NCBI GenBank assembly: GCA_947095535.1
Contig: OX352774.1
Coordinates: 110,115,996 to 110,179,995, forward strand
Direction: 5' to 3'
DNA: 64,000 nt
Source of the DNA: Poecilobothrus nobilitatus
Taxonomy: Eukaryota; Arthropoda; Insecta; Diptera; Dolichopodidae
The notes under the pieces are model-generated. The model was not told where the DNA came from and ran no database searches. It saw only the letters and a program-made list of their open reading frames with translations. The position numbers and the translations under genes are program-made. This document shows positions 35,801-46,135 of the stretch, one piece after another (position 1 is the first letter of the stretch; every line of letters begins with the position of its first letter).

Positions 35801-38800
35801 GAATTAAGAGTCCAGGACAACTTCTTATTCGTGACGATTTGATCGACTCTAGCCGTCATCTCATCTGTTCTTGCTAGACTTTGTTCTAAATCATCCCTTT
35901 CCCTAGGTCTTACAAGCGTATCGCTGTCAGGAAAGTTTTTAGACAATAATATTTCAAGAGATTCGTCCATGCTTATTGTTATGCTTCCGTCTTCTCTCTC
36001 TAGTAGCTCTTGTTGCGTATGCCCTTTAGGGAGGATCTTCCTCAATTTAGACATCGCTAACTTTTTCTATTTGCTCTGTAAATTCCCTCGAGAGCCTCCT
36101 TTTTTCGGATCTGCACTCCTTTTTGAAATCTTTGAGTGCTTTCCTATATTCCGCCCAATGCGTATCTATTTGGGTGTTCATTGCTTAATTGAAAAGTTTC
36201 CTAACTTTTTTCCTGACTTCAATCAGGTTTCTATTCATCCACCTTTGCTTATATCGTTTAGGTATGCGTATCAGTGGACATCAGCTTTCATATGATTCGC
36301 TTATTGCCGTTGTTACAAACTCGCTTTCTTTGTCCAGTTCGTTTGTACAGTTTATTGGATACAGTCTTGAGTTAAATTTTTCTCTAAAACACGATCTAAA
36401 TTGATTCCAATCCGTTCTTTTAGGTTTCCTAATAAGACAGTTATCTGTGTGGCCTAAATCTAGTTCAAACCTAATATGGCGATGATCTGAGAATGAGACC
36501 TCCTCTGATACATGCTAATTCTTAATTATATTGCATATATGCTATTACTGGCTAAACTTTTATCTATAACTTTTCTGTAGTTTCTGTTTAAAAAGGTTGG
36601 AACATTACCTTTATTCAGAATCAGCAGATTGTGTGACGATGCTAACCAACACTGTGTTGTGTGAGTTAGCATCATAGCCCACAATCAGGTGTATATCGTT
36701 AAATTCTGAATAACCTACCAGATCCTTAAGCCCTTTCGTCGGCGGTGGCTCTTGCTCATCGTAAGACAGGTACACCGATTCCAAAATGATGGCCACTTTG
36801 CTACCTTCTACCTCCCATTCTGTTAATATGGTGGTCGTATCCTTACTATTGAGCTGCGAAATGGAAATAGCTTTTAGTATATTTCTAATTACAATGCAAG
36901 TTCTAGGCCTACCATTGTTGCAGCTATAGAAACCCCTGAAATGTTTCGTATCCCAACATGTTGGTTGGTCTTTCATTGTGCTGGCTCCTGAATTAGCGCC
37001 ACAGTCATATCTTCTTTAAGCATTCTCTCACCACCTACTTCCTCTGGAGGAGGTTCTCCCCCCTTCCTTTTGATCAGGAAAACGCGCAGAGATCTACGTA
37101 AGTAGTATATCTGCCCGTTTACCTTCTCCAAATTGAGGTAATCAGCCTTTGATACTCCGAAGAGTAGATATTGGCCCTCCGATTTCCTCACCTTTGTCTT
37201 CAACAACTTCCATTGGTTGGCATGTAACTCCAATGATTCATTTAAGACATCGATTGTGTTAACCATCTCCTCGGGTTCGTGGCAGTCGTTGCTCAGCCAG
37301 ACATGAACTCTTTCAAGTCATGGTATCTCGGACTTCTCTACACAGCGTAGATTAGCCCCGGGCCACAGCTCAGCGTTATTCATGACTCTCTGCTTCAACC
37401 AGATTACAGTTGAATCCCGCCCAAGTAATCTTGTATATGTTTACATCCCACAAACTCCACGAGAACTTGGGTGCCATAGCACTTTCTCCTTTCCTTCTCC
37501 TATTAGCCTCGTCTTTGATCCAATTATCGAGGCTTTTAATGAGAAGGGTCCTTATGAGACTCTTCTCTTATCAGCCCATCCAATTGGTTCATATCGACTA
37601 TGGCCAATTTCAAACGTTCATCTATAGCCATTTGGCTGTAGGTGAGGGTTTGTTTCTTACCCGGCGGTATGACCTTCTCCTCTGACCTTGATCTTTTCAT
37701 ACCGCCTTGATTTCCTCCGCTATTTTTACGCGGATGTGCGCTTCCCGCCCTTGTTGGGACAGGGAGTTCACCTTTATCTGAGCTTCCAGGCCCTACCTGC
37801 GTTCCAGACAATTTCGAAGTGCCCTCTTGCCCCCTCGCTGGCTTGTTATTGCCATCGAGGTAGGCGTCGGGATACCCTTCCTTCGCTTTCCCGCTTTCGG
37901 ACCCTTGGTATCTCCTATTCTAGGATGAGCCAGAACTGACACGCTCGGAGTCGACCTTGGTTCGGTCGGTTTCTCCGCCGACATGGTCGGTTTTGAAACC
38001 TCTCTCCCTCTGGTCTCCCCCTCACTAGCCACCTTCTCCTCCTTTTTATTTACATATCCTTTTTTAACGTTTTATTCTCTGTTGGCGACCTCTCCCCATA
38101 ACTGAGGCCAGGTCCGCCGGTGGTCGCAGCTGCCACCAACGTTTGCGGTAATATCCTAATAATATAATAATAATTGTTAGTATCTCAAACAAAATATATT
38201 TAAATTATTTATTTCATTGCATATTAGAGCTGAAAAATTATTAGGAGGCTTAGGTGGTGAAAAAACCAGATGGTCTCAATCTGCGGAACGTTTGCATGAA
38301 TCACTTCATAATGTTGTAGGAGATGTTTTACTTGCTGCAGGTTGTGTTGCTTACTTAGGATTTTTTCCAACAGAGGTATTTTTTTTGGATCTGAAATTTT
38401 TCATTTTATATTTTTCAAGGCAATTTTACTTCGATAGTATCGAGCTGATATAATAAAGAGTTGGAATGATTTATGTATTGACAAACAGATCCCATGTTCA
38501 GAAAAATTTTCATTAATAACAACTCTTGGCAATCCAATGAGAATTAGAGCGTGGTCTTTAGCAGGTTTACCTTCAGATAATTTTTCAGTTGAAAATGGTA
38601 TTATTGTAGCTAATGCTAATAGATATCCCTTAATGATTGATCCTCAAGGTAGATTACGATTACTTTATAAAAAATTATCTATTAAAAAGACTATTATTTT
38701 ATTATATATTGAAAATTTAAGAACAAGCAAATAAATGGATTAAAAATATGGAAAGGGCTAATAAAATTCAAACTGTTAAGTTGACTGATGACAATTATAT

Positions 38801-41800
38801 GAAAATATTGGAATTAGCTATAATGTTTGGAACACCAATTTTGATTGAGAACGTTGGTAAATGAAACAATTACTTTTTATATTTTAAATTTTAAATTAGT
38901 TTTGTTTTGTTAATTATTTAGGTGAAAAATTAGATTCAAATTTATCACCAATATTAGAAAAAAATGTTATAAAACAAAAAGGAGCATATTATATTAAATG
39001 TGGTGATAATCTTTTAGATTACAATCATAACTTTCGTTTATATATTACAACATGTTTAAGAAATCCGCATTATTCTCCAGAAACAATGGTATTAGTTACT
39101 ATTTTAAATTTCATGATAACAGAACAAGGCTTACGTGAACAATTATTAGCAACGGTTGTAGCATATGAACGTCCCGATTTACAAGAGAAAAAGGAGCAAT
39201 TGATTATAGAATCGGCTGCGAATCGAGATGCTTTATATAATATTGAATCTAAAATTTTAGAGGTAAATTAAAATAAAATGCAGAGTTTTTTCTTGCTTGA
39301 CTATTGAAAAGTGGAAAATATTATAGTTGTATAATTTTATCCTTAGGTTCTTTCATCTTCTGAAGGAAATGTATTAGAAGATGAAAATGCTATCAACATC
39401 TTGTCTTCTAGTAAAATTTTATCTGAAGAAATTCAAGAAAAACAAATAATTGCTGTTGAGACCGAAAAAGAAATTGATTCAGCTAGATTACAATATATTC
39501 CAGTTTCAAAACATTCAGCAATTTTATTTTTCTGTATTAGTGAATTAGCTAATATTGATCCAATGTACCAATATTCCTTAGGTTGGTTTCAAAACTTATT
39601 TATTAATACGATATTAAAAGCACCAAAGTCAGATGATTTACAAATACGGTTACAAAATCTAAATAATTATTTTACAAAATCAATATATCAAAATGTTTGT
39701 CGCTCTTTATTTGAAAAAGATAAATTAGTTATTTCATTTGTAATGTGTACAGGAATTTTATTATCACGGGTATTTTACATTTTAATTTATAAAAAAAAAA
39801 GACTAATTAAAATATTTTAAGGCTAAAATTGAAAAATCACATTTTGTATTCTTGTTGACCGGTGGTACTGCTCTTGAAAATCCTCATAAAAATCCAGCAC
39901 CTCAATGGTTATCAGAAAAATCATGGTCAGAAATTGTTACATCAAGTAAATTAGCAGGGTAAATAAAATTTAATAAAACTATGTCTAAAAACATTTAGTA
40001 AAAATAAATTCATTTTAAATTTAAAATAATTCTTACAGACTTGAAGACCTTTACAAACATTTTGCACAAAATATTGATGAATGGAAAAAATTATATGAAT
40101 CAGCATCTCCTGAGGAATGTAAATTTCCAAAGCCATTTAGTCATATAGATCAGTTACTAGGTTTAATATTATTAAAATGTATTCGGCCTGATAAAATTGT
40201 TCCAGCTGCTAGGGTAATATTTCAATCCAACAATAATTTAAAAACCCTTTTTTTTTTTGTTTACGTTAAATAATATTTAAATGGTTTTTTTTTGTTTTTT
40301 AGAACTTTATAACAATAAATATGGATAGGTCATTTGTTGAACCTCCAGCTTTTGATCTTCACTCATCATTTGCTGAAAGTGCACCAACTGTACCATTAGT
40401 ATTTTTATTATCGCCTGGTTCTGATCCAATGGCTAGTTTATTAATGTATGCAAAACAAAGAGAAATGTATGATAAGTAAGTACAATTTTTACAAAACAAA
40501 AATAAAATATATGTATATACATAATTGAAAATTTGCATAGAACCAAATTAATTTCACTGGGACAAGGGCAAGGACCACGGGCTGAAAAAATGATTTACGA
40601 TGCAGCTAAGCTTGGTGAATGGGTGGTACTTCAAAATTGTCACGTAGCCGAAAGTTGGATGGGTGATTTAGAACGAATTTGTAATGATGCAACTTTAGCT
40701 CAAGCCCACGAGGATTATCGATTATGGTGTACATCGTATCCAAGCAGAATTTTCCCCGTTTCTGTATTACAAAATAGTGTTAAAATGACAAATGAACCAC
40801 CTAAGGGATTAAAAATGAATATGCTACGATCATTTAATTCAGATCCTTTAGTAAGGGACAAATTCTTTAGTAACGCTTTTTCTGGTGAAATGGCTAGATA
40901 TTGGTTAAGAGGTGTATTCGCATTGGTATTTTTCCATGCAGTAATTCAAGAAAGAAGAGAATTCGGACCGTTAGGTTGGAATATACCATATGAATTTAAT
41001 GAGTCTGATTTAAAGTGAGAAAATGTTAAAAAAATCATATAATATTGTACCATTATATAATTATAATATAAATTTTTTTAGAATTTCTTTGCTACAGCTT
41101 AAAATGTTTATAAAACAAACAGAAAGTATACCATTTCGAGGACATGTATATTTAACTGGAGAATGTAACTATGGTGGTAGAGTAACTGATGATAAGGATA
41201 GAAGACTTATTTTATGTTTATTAAATAAAGTTTATAATCAAAAATCAATTGATATCGATGAATTCACATTATCAGACTCTGGAAATTTTAGAATTCCCGT
41301 AACACCAAATCGATTAAATAGTTTAGAATACATACAAACTTTTCCGCTTAGCCCTAACCCAGAAGTATATGGTTTACATGAGAATGCTGATATCAATAGA
41401 AACATTAAAGAAACAAATATTGTAAGAGAATTGAATTTAAATTAGATAAATACAATCATACGTACATACATACATATATTATCATTTTAGTTACTTAATG
41501 GTGTACTTTTAACTCAAACGGCGCTTTTAGCATCAACAAAGGTTGTAGACTCAAAAGAAAAAAAAGCTGTTGATCCAACATTTCAGCTATGTGCTGATAT
41601 TTTAAATAGATTACCAAATAAATTTGATCTTGAAGCTGCATCAGCAAAATATCCTGTAGTTTATGATAATTCAATGAATACTGTATTGAAACAAGAATTA
41701 ATTAGGTAAAACAATGATAATTCTATATTTAATGGGTTAAAATTAACATATTTCTGTATAGATTTAATAAACTATTGGAGTATGTAAAAAAAAGCCTTAT

Positions 41801-42648
41801 AAATGTTCAAAAAGCTATTCAAGGTCAAATTGCAATGGTACCTGAATTAGATAGAACCCATAAATCAATGACAATAGGTAAATTACCAGCAGATTGGTTA
41901 AAAAAAAGTTATCCTTCTCTAAAACCTCTTGGGAGTTATATTAACGATTTGATTGCAAGGTACCCATTTTCAGAAATAACGTTTTATTTTAAAAGAAACT
42001 AAGATTTTATTTGATTTTTAAGACTTACATTCTTTCAAAATTGGATTGATCAAGGGGCTCCTAATGTTTTTTGGATTTCCGGTTTTTATTTTACGCAATC
42101 ATTTTTAACTGGTGTTTTACAGAATTACGCGAGAAGAAATAAATTTCAAATTGATTTAGTTGGAATAAGATTTGAAGTTACACCAAGAGAAGAAGTTTTC
42201 GATGAACCAAGCGAAAAAGGAGTTTTCGTACGGGTAATAATTAATTAATAAATACATATATGATTTAGCTTTTTATATTTTTAAATGTTTGATCATTAGT
42301 TTCAAATAGTTTGATCATTAGTTTCAAATATTTATTTTAAAGGGGCTCTTCATAGAAGGCGCTAGATGGAATAGACAACTAATGCATTTGGATGAATCAT
42401 ATCCAAAAATATTATTCGATCAAATTCCAATAATAATGTTTATACCTGATTTAAAAACTTCACAACTAATGATGAAAACTGATAAGGAGTATGATTGCCC
42501 AATTTACAAAACAAGTGAGAGGAAAGGAACACTGTCAACAACTGGCCACTCAACAAATTTCGTTATGTATATTCAACTAAAAACTGCTGCAAAACCAGAA
42601 CATTGGACCGTTCGGGGCACAGCTTCCTTATGTCAACTAGATGATTAA
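14841..42648 (+). CDS. Axonemal inner-arm dynein heavy chain (DNAH3/7/12 type)
   Basis: A single open frame of 3965 codons plus stop can be spliced from 55 exons with GT-AG junctions in matching phase throughout; exon coordinates are in the block entries that follow. The product is the motor subunit of a single-headed inner-arm dynein in cilia and sperm flagella, using ATP to walk toward microtubule minus ends. Visible in order: tail and linker; AAA1 with GPAGTGKT and [11 protein letters not shown]2 with [11 protein letters not shown]3 with [12 protein letters not shown]4 with GVGGSGRRS; coiled-coil stalk with microtubule-binding tip; AAA5; AAA6; and a C-terminal domain ending in [18 protein letters not shown] and a CQLDD terminus. 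The loop after the AAA2 lid and the C-terminal cap match DNAH3, DNAH7 and DNAH12 better than outer-arm or cytoplasmic chains. Which fly orthologue (for example Dhc62B, Dnah3 or Dhc36C) needs a tree. No start codon is supported in the first exon here, so the N-terminus probably lies in the exons at 8450-10302. Confidence 0.93.
16143..17024. mobile_element. TIR DNA element (MITE-like, possibly hAT-related) in dynein intron
   Basis: The ends are inverted repeats: AGGAAATAAAGCCTAGAGCA at the left end pairs with TGCTCTAGGCCTTATTTCCC at the right end with few mismatches. ACTTATTT occurs at both flanks (16135-16142 and 17025-17032), an 8-bp duplication as made by hAT transposases; the match of left TIR to flank is offset by a few bases, so the exact left edge is uncertain. 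The motif AGGCCTTATTT recurs inside the ends, including a perfect 16-bp palindrome AAATAAGGCCTTATTT near 16184 and a tandem pair near 16987-17016. No transposase is encoded, so it would be non-autonomous. Confidence 0.7.
16374..16563 (+). other. GC-rich passenger segment of unknown origin
   Basis: About 190 bp of much higher GC content than the surrounding AT-rich intron, inside the TIR element. One + strand frame stays open across it and encodes an Arg/Ser-rich then Glu/Ala/Arg-rich peptide (for example [20 protein letters not shown]), but I do not recognise it. CTGCTACC near 16484 and GGTAGCAG near 16545 form a short inverted repeat. It could be captured host exon or fragment of another element. 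Confidence 0.5.
17400..17690 (-). pseudogene. Remnant ORF with helix-turn-helix-like segment
   Basis: On the minus strand a frame reads through about 95 codons with only two stops. It encodes a charged segment ([20 protein letters not shown]) then a helix-turn-helix-like stretch ([18 protein letters not shown]). This resembles the DNA-binding end of a transposase or a small nuclear protein, but the family is not recognised. It lies in the same dynein intron as the TIR element, just beyond its right end, and is clearly broken. Confidence 0.35.
19726..19870 (-). mobile_element. 5'-truncated tRNA-derived SINE fragment
   Basis: On the minus strand GTGGGTTCGAATCCCAC forms a perfect T-arm with a pol III B box (GTTCGAATCC). 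It is followed by about 100 nt of moderate-GC body and an A-rich tail (complement of the T run at 19726-19737). No A box, D arm or anticodon arm is present upstream, so this is not a working tRNA gene. It lies beside the 3' end of the copia element. Confidence 0.5.
20093..22940 (-). pseudogene. Copia pol (protease, integrase, reverse transcriptase, RNase H), broken
   Basis: Pieces in order on the minus strand: protease active site VDSGA near 22720; gag-pre-integrase HRRFGH near 22340; integrase core with the TPEQNG and ERLNRT motifs (about 21800-22056); reverse transcriptase (20775-21680) with [20 protein letters not shown]; and RNase H (about 20297-20725) with FVDADWA and [11 protein letters not shown] stop interrupts the frame at about 20296, after which the remaining C-terminus continues to 20093. 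Other stops lie between domains. Confidence 0.85.
22874..23470 (-). pseudogene. Copia gag
   Basis: Gag of about 200 residues with the hallmarks of copia-type gag: [16 protein letters not shown] near the start, a leucine-rich capsid-like middle and [11 protein letters not shown]. The C-terminal zinc knuckle ([15 protein letters not shown]) continues in another frame at about 22860-22900. The change of frame suggests an indel, since gag and pol of copia elements are normally one frame. Confidence 0.8.
27722..29715 (+). other. Dynein exon block: AAA1 and AAA2
   Basis: Exons: 27722-27890, 27953-28146, 28247-28637, 28713-28883, 28939-29529, 29601-29715. AAA1, the main ATPase site, has a complete Walker A ([10 protein letters not shown]) and Walker B (ACFDEFNRI), and the sensor-like [18 protein letters not shown] segment. 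AAA2 has Walker A as GGPMGGKT in exon 28713-28883. The junction 28883/28939 uses a GTATTA donor and a 55-nt intron; reading through it would stop at once. Confidence 0.93.
29778..33179 (+). other. Dynein exon block: AAA3 and AAA4
   Basis: Exons: 29778-30190, 30246-30317, 30386-30529, 30640-30822, 30891-31096, 31160-31474, 31548-31779, 32203-32328, 32397-32557, 32663-32917, 33060-33179. AAA3 has Walker [10 protein letters not shown] near residue 1891 and an acidic Walker B ([11 protein letters not shown]). AAA4 has GVGGSGRRS near residue 2252, in which the usual P-loop lysine position is arginine, as in related axonemal chains that carry GRQS. Confidence 0.92.
33239..34252 (+). other. Dynein exon block: stalk coiled coil and microtubule-binding domain
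   Basis: Exons: 33239-33654, 33721-33850, 33941-34252, about residues 2535-2821. The first coiled-coil arm is rich in Glu, Lys and Ala ([20 protein letters not shown]). The microtubule-binding tip starts around [20 protein letters not shown] and extends through the KKMALAEAE segment that begins the returning arm. The exon ends in the returning arm at KKLSR, and the frame resumes after the LOA-bearing intron with [15 protein letters not shown]. Confidence 0.92.
34300..36976 (-). pseudogene. LOA-like ORF2 (endonuclease, reverse transcriptase, RNase H), broken
   Basis: Endonuclease region at 36611-36976 ([19 protein letters not shown]). Reverse transcriptase in pieces: 35596-36054 with [12 protein letters not shown]; 35157-35552 with [20 protein letters not shown] and the YADDVVLLV catalytic box; 34632-35108 thumb region. 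A partial RNase H ([10 protein letters not shown]) follows at 34366-34566. The PLLW and RNase H features fit the LOA/Bilbo branch of the Jockey superfamily. Confidence 0.8.
36973..38032 (-). pseudogene. LOA-like ORF1 (gag), broken
   Basis: A Pro/Ser/Lys-rich N-terminus (38032-37793) continues in another frame at 37811-37536 and then at about 37390-36973 with the conserved ORF1 tail ([17 protein letters not shown] and [15 protein letters not shown] segments). Stops and frame changes, and a shorter middle than usual, indicate decay with internal loss. Confidence 0.65.
38228..42648 (+). other. Dynein exon block: AAA5, AAA6 and C-terminal domain
   Basis: Exons: 38228-38375, 38489-38648, 38722-38856, 38922-39262, 39347-39769, 39822-39958, 40039-40213, 40303-40475, 40541-41014, 41082-41421, 41491-41705, 41762-41959, 42023-42233, 42343-42648. 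AAA5 includes [21 protein letters not shown]6 includes [16 protein letters not shown]. The C-terminal domain contains the motifs [13 protein letters not shown] and [12 protein letters not shown]. The stop is TAA at 42646-42648. Confidence 0.93.
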
Positions 42649-42763
42649 TATTATATTAACTAAAATACAATCTGATTATAAAATAGAGAGTCGTAAAAAA
42701 TATTTTAGAAATTTTTTATTTTTTATAAAAACTAACAACATGTTTAATCATTAACAAATATCC
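42649..42763. other. Tail-to-tail spacer between dynein and LARS2
   Basis: Only 115 bp separate the two convergent stop codons. An AATAAA for LARS2 lies on the minus strand at 42715-42720. I see no canonical + strand AATAAA for the dynein in the spacer; the next is at 42802-42807, inside the last coding exon of LARS2, so the 3' UTRs probably overlap. Confidence 0.7.
42715..42720 (-). terminator. Poly(A) signal of LARS2
   Basis: AATAAA on the minus strand about 45 bp after the LARS2 stop codon. Confidence 0.5.
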
Positions 42764-45590
42764 TTACAAAACCTTAATTTCTTTTTTTAAAGGTTTTTCT
42801 AAATAAATATTTAAAGTAGCATCAAGACCTTTATATAAAACAAGATTTGATGATTTAATTTTTTTATCAGTTACAAAAGCTGTTACAGATTCGGTATTAA
42901 ATGCAATGTCCATTGCTTCTTCATAAGTTATGCAATCTAATTGTTTTCTTGGGATTTTGATTATACAATTTTCAAATCCATTTATCTATAAGTATTAAAA
43001 AATTCTTATAACTTATTAAAAATTAATGTTTTAGAAGTACTTACTTTGACTGTAAAATCTAAACTATATTCCATGTCAACATCTGGCCATTTCTGTTGTA
43101 GAACATCTTTATTCCATTGAATTTCTTCAATATCAGAATTTAGTCTGTTTGCTGTTTTACAAAATCTTACCCATAGATCGGAAGCAAAATGAGGTGCCAT
43201 TGGTGCTAGCATCATAAATTGAGCAGCTAAAGCTCTTTCGAAATGTTTTCCAAATTTAACTACATTTTTTGGTGCTCGCTAGTGAAGAATAATAAATTTA
43301 ACAATTTTGGTTAGAAAAAAGAAAAATAATGCTTACTCTTAAAGAATTAGTAAGTCCTTGCATTTTCGATATCGCTACACTAAGCTGATATGTATGCTTA
43401 TAATTGAACGTCACACCTTTTACATAATAATTTCTAGCATCAAAAAGTTTCAAATCTTCCTCTTTAAAAACTGCACAGGTTTCCGAGAAGTCTTTAAAAT
43501 CCTCTTCATTTTCACGAATCTCTTTGAACTCTTGTAACGTCATCCACAATCTTTTTTGCCAATTTAAAATTCCAGGAAAAGCTATAATTATTTCATATTT
43601 ATCGATTTTTTTTTAATTAGAAAAATTTACAATCACGAATTACTTGCTTTAGACCAATTTCTGTGGGAAGTGGGAGCAACATCAGCAAGTATAATCAACC
43701 TTGTTGTATTACTGCCATATTGTTCGATCATTTCAGTAGGATCGACACCATTTTGCTTAGATTTAGACATTTTTTCCCAAGCAACGGTAACGGGATTTTT
43801 AGATATTTTAGCAATACCTTTACCTTTTTTAGAGTCAATAATATCTACTTCATCATCTTTTAAATACTTTCCAGTCTTTTTATCTTTAAAAGTTTGACCC
43901 ATTACCATTCCTTGAACCAAAAGTCTTTTAAATGGTTCTGGCTGAGGTGACATACCAATACTATGTAAAAAATGATTAATTAATCTTGCATAGTATAAAT
44001 GTAACACGGCGTGCTCTTTGCCACCAATGTATAAATCGACCGGTAAACATTTATTAACTAACTCTTGATCAAATATTTTGTATTCGTTACTCGCATCTAG
44101 ATATCTTAAATAATACCATGCACTATCCACAAATGTATCCATAGTGTCCATTTCTTTTACTGCGTTCCCCTGGCATTTAGGACATTTTGTTGATAAAGAA
44201 TTTTCGTTTTCTTTTGTATCTGGGGTTTTAATAGTTAATAATACCGGCAAATCTTCTTCTCTAACAGGAACTGCACCACATATTTTACAATATATTATCG
44301 GAATTGGTGTTCCCCAATATCTTTGTCTTGATATTAGCCAATCTTTTAGTTTAGAACTAACCGCGTAACCCCCAATATCTAATTGTTTAGCAATTTTTAT
44401 TACTGCTTGTCTAAAACTTTTCTCTGTTGTATCAAAATAATTACATTTTAAATTAATTTTTAAAATTTCAGCTAATGCTTTATCTTTTTCATTAAAACTT
44501 GGAGAAGCCCAATAACAATCACAACCTAAAGCAAAATCAACATCATCAAAAAATCTTATTGGTACTTTCATTTTATTAAAAGGATTATATACTTCTAGAG
44601 AATCATTTTCAATTTTTTTCAAATAATTACTACTTTTAATAACTATAAAACTATTTGGATCCAACAATATTTCAGGTTTGTCAGTCCAAATTCTTATAGA
44701 ATCAATTAATTTTGTGTTATCTTTAATTTCAAAATCAAAGGAATATCCATCGCATTCGCCAATCCAATGTTTTTGCAAATTAATAATATCCCGCCAATCT
44801 TGTAAAATCGGGTCATTTAAACCATCCAATAACTCTTTTGCAAATCTTGTACTTTTAACAAACCACTGTTTAAGTACTCTTTTTTCCACCTTTGCTCCTG
44901 ATCTCCAAGATCGACCACTTATATCAACCTGTTCATGTGCTAGAACTGTTTTATCAATAGGATCCCAATTAACTAATTCATTTTTTTGATAAACTAAACC
45001 CTTTTCGTACATCAATAAAAACAATTTTTGAGTCCACTTATAATATTCTTTGTTACAAGTAGCTAATTCATGTTTCCAATCAAAAGAGCATCCTAACTTA
45101 TGTAATTGTTCACGCATCTGTTTTATATTTTGTTTGGTCCATTCGGCTGGATCTATATTTCTTTCGATTGCAGCATTTTCAGCTGGCAAACCAAATGCAT
45201 CCCAACCAATCGGGTGAAAAACATTTTTTCCATTCATTCTATAATATCGTGCCATTGTATCACTTATAGTATATACGCGAACATGACCCATGTGCAAGTT
45301 TCCCGAAGGATATGGAAACATTGAAAGAACATAAAATTTATTTTGTGCATTAACATTTTTAGCGTTAAATTCACCTTTATTTATTTTCTCATCCCAATGT
45401 TTTTCAATTTCAGATTTAAATTCTTGTGTTAATTCTTTTCCCTAAAATTATTAAATTTTCGAAAATCAACTTTTAAATCAATTTGATTAAATACCTCGCC
45501 GCCGGCACAAAAATTAGTTAAAAATCTCTTAAAGCTAAATAATTTTTTATATTTATTGAATTCGAATTTATAGCAACCTTTTATTATCAT
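42764..45590 (-). CDS. LARS2: Leucyl-tRNA synthetase, mitochondrial
   Basis: Five exons on the minus strand: 45495-45590, 43644-45441, 43337-43581, 43045-43278, 42764-42985; 864 residues, near the usual size. The enzyme charges mitochondrial tRNA-Leu in the matrix. The Rossmann fold signature appears as MFPYPSGNLHMGHVRVYT with HMGH as the HIGH box, and KMSKSKQNG is the second catalytic loop. LKDWLISRQRYWGTPIP and DTMDTFVDSAWYYLRY are diagnostic LeuRS segments. The zinc-like CKIC and CPKC pairs are present. The C-terminal anticodon-binding domain spans the last three exons. The threonine-rich editing motif expected after the first insertion is degraded to WTDKPEI. I start at 45590, which gives a basic, hydrophobic-rich leader typical of a mitochondrial presequence; upstream in-frame ATGs reach 45692. 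Confidence 0.95.
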
Positions 45591-46135
45591 TTTATAATAA
45601 TTAATATTAAATTTAAATATAATTAAATTTGTACATTTATTTTTAATATAATTCATACAATCATATGGAAAACCAAAACAAACTCTTGACAATTGACATA
45701 ACTCTCTGTTGTTTCCATTAATATATTAACTTTTTTTTTTTTAGTTATATATCTATGGTTGTTTCCCAATAAAACTTAACATACCATATATATAAATAAA
45801 CTAGATAGGCAACATAACAAAAAAATTTCAGCCACTTTTTGAGTAACAACTGTTTTTACATTATTTAGTTTCTCCCGCGAATTATCCAGCTAAAAGAAAC
45901 TTTCGCGCTTTTTATATTTTTAAATTTTATATATTTTTTTTTACAGAAATCAAAATAAAATAAAAAGTGAATTAGTTAATCAGAAGTATCTGTAATAAAA
46001 AACATAAATAAATAAATGTGTCTGCATAATATAAAAAAAATAATATAAAACATCTAAAAAATAAATAAATTTGTATAAATAATACAAAAAAAAAATGTAG
46101 AGATATAGAAGTGATTATTAATAAATGATAACATA

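Larger units (their letters stand above)
34266..38152 (-). mobile_element. LOA-like non-LTR retrotransposon, antisense in dynein intron
   Basis: The minus strand encodes a gag-like ORF1 (38032 down to about 36970), an endonuclease, a reverse transcriptase and part of an RNase H (down to about 34300). It ends in an (AAC)n tail at 34267-34282 on the minus strand. ATAATAATT occurs at both flanks (34257-34265 and 38167-38175) as a candidate target-site duplication. GC content is far higher than that of the host intron. The dynein frame resumes intact across the intron 34253-38227. Confidence 0.85.

Noticed and set aside
34267..37939. Several + strand ORFs of 70-110 codons
   Set aside because: They are antisense shadows of the minus-strand LOA-like element, whose reverse transcriptase motifs are unmistakable.
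43663..45324. + strand ORFs opposite LARS2
   Set aside because: Antisense shadows of a long conserved coding exon.
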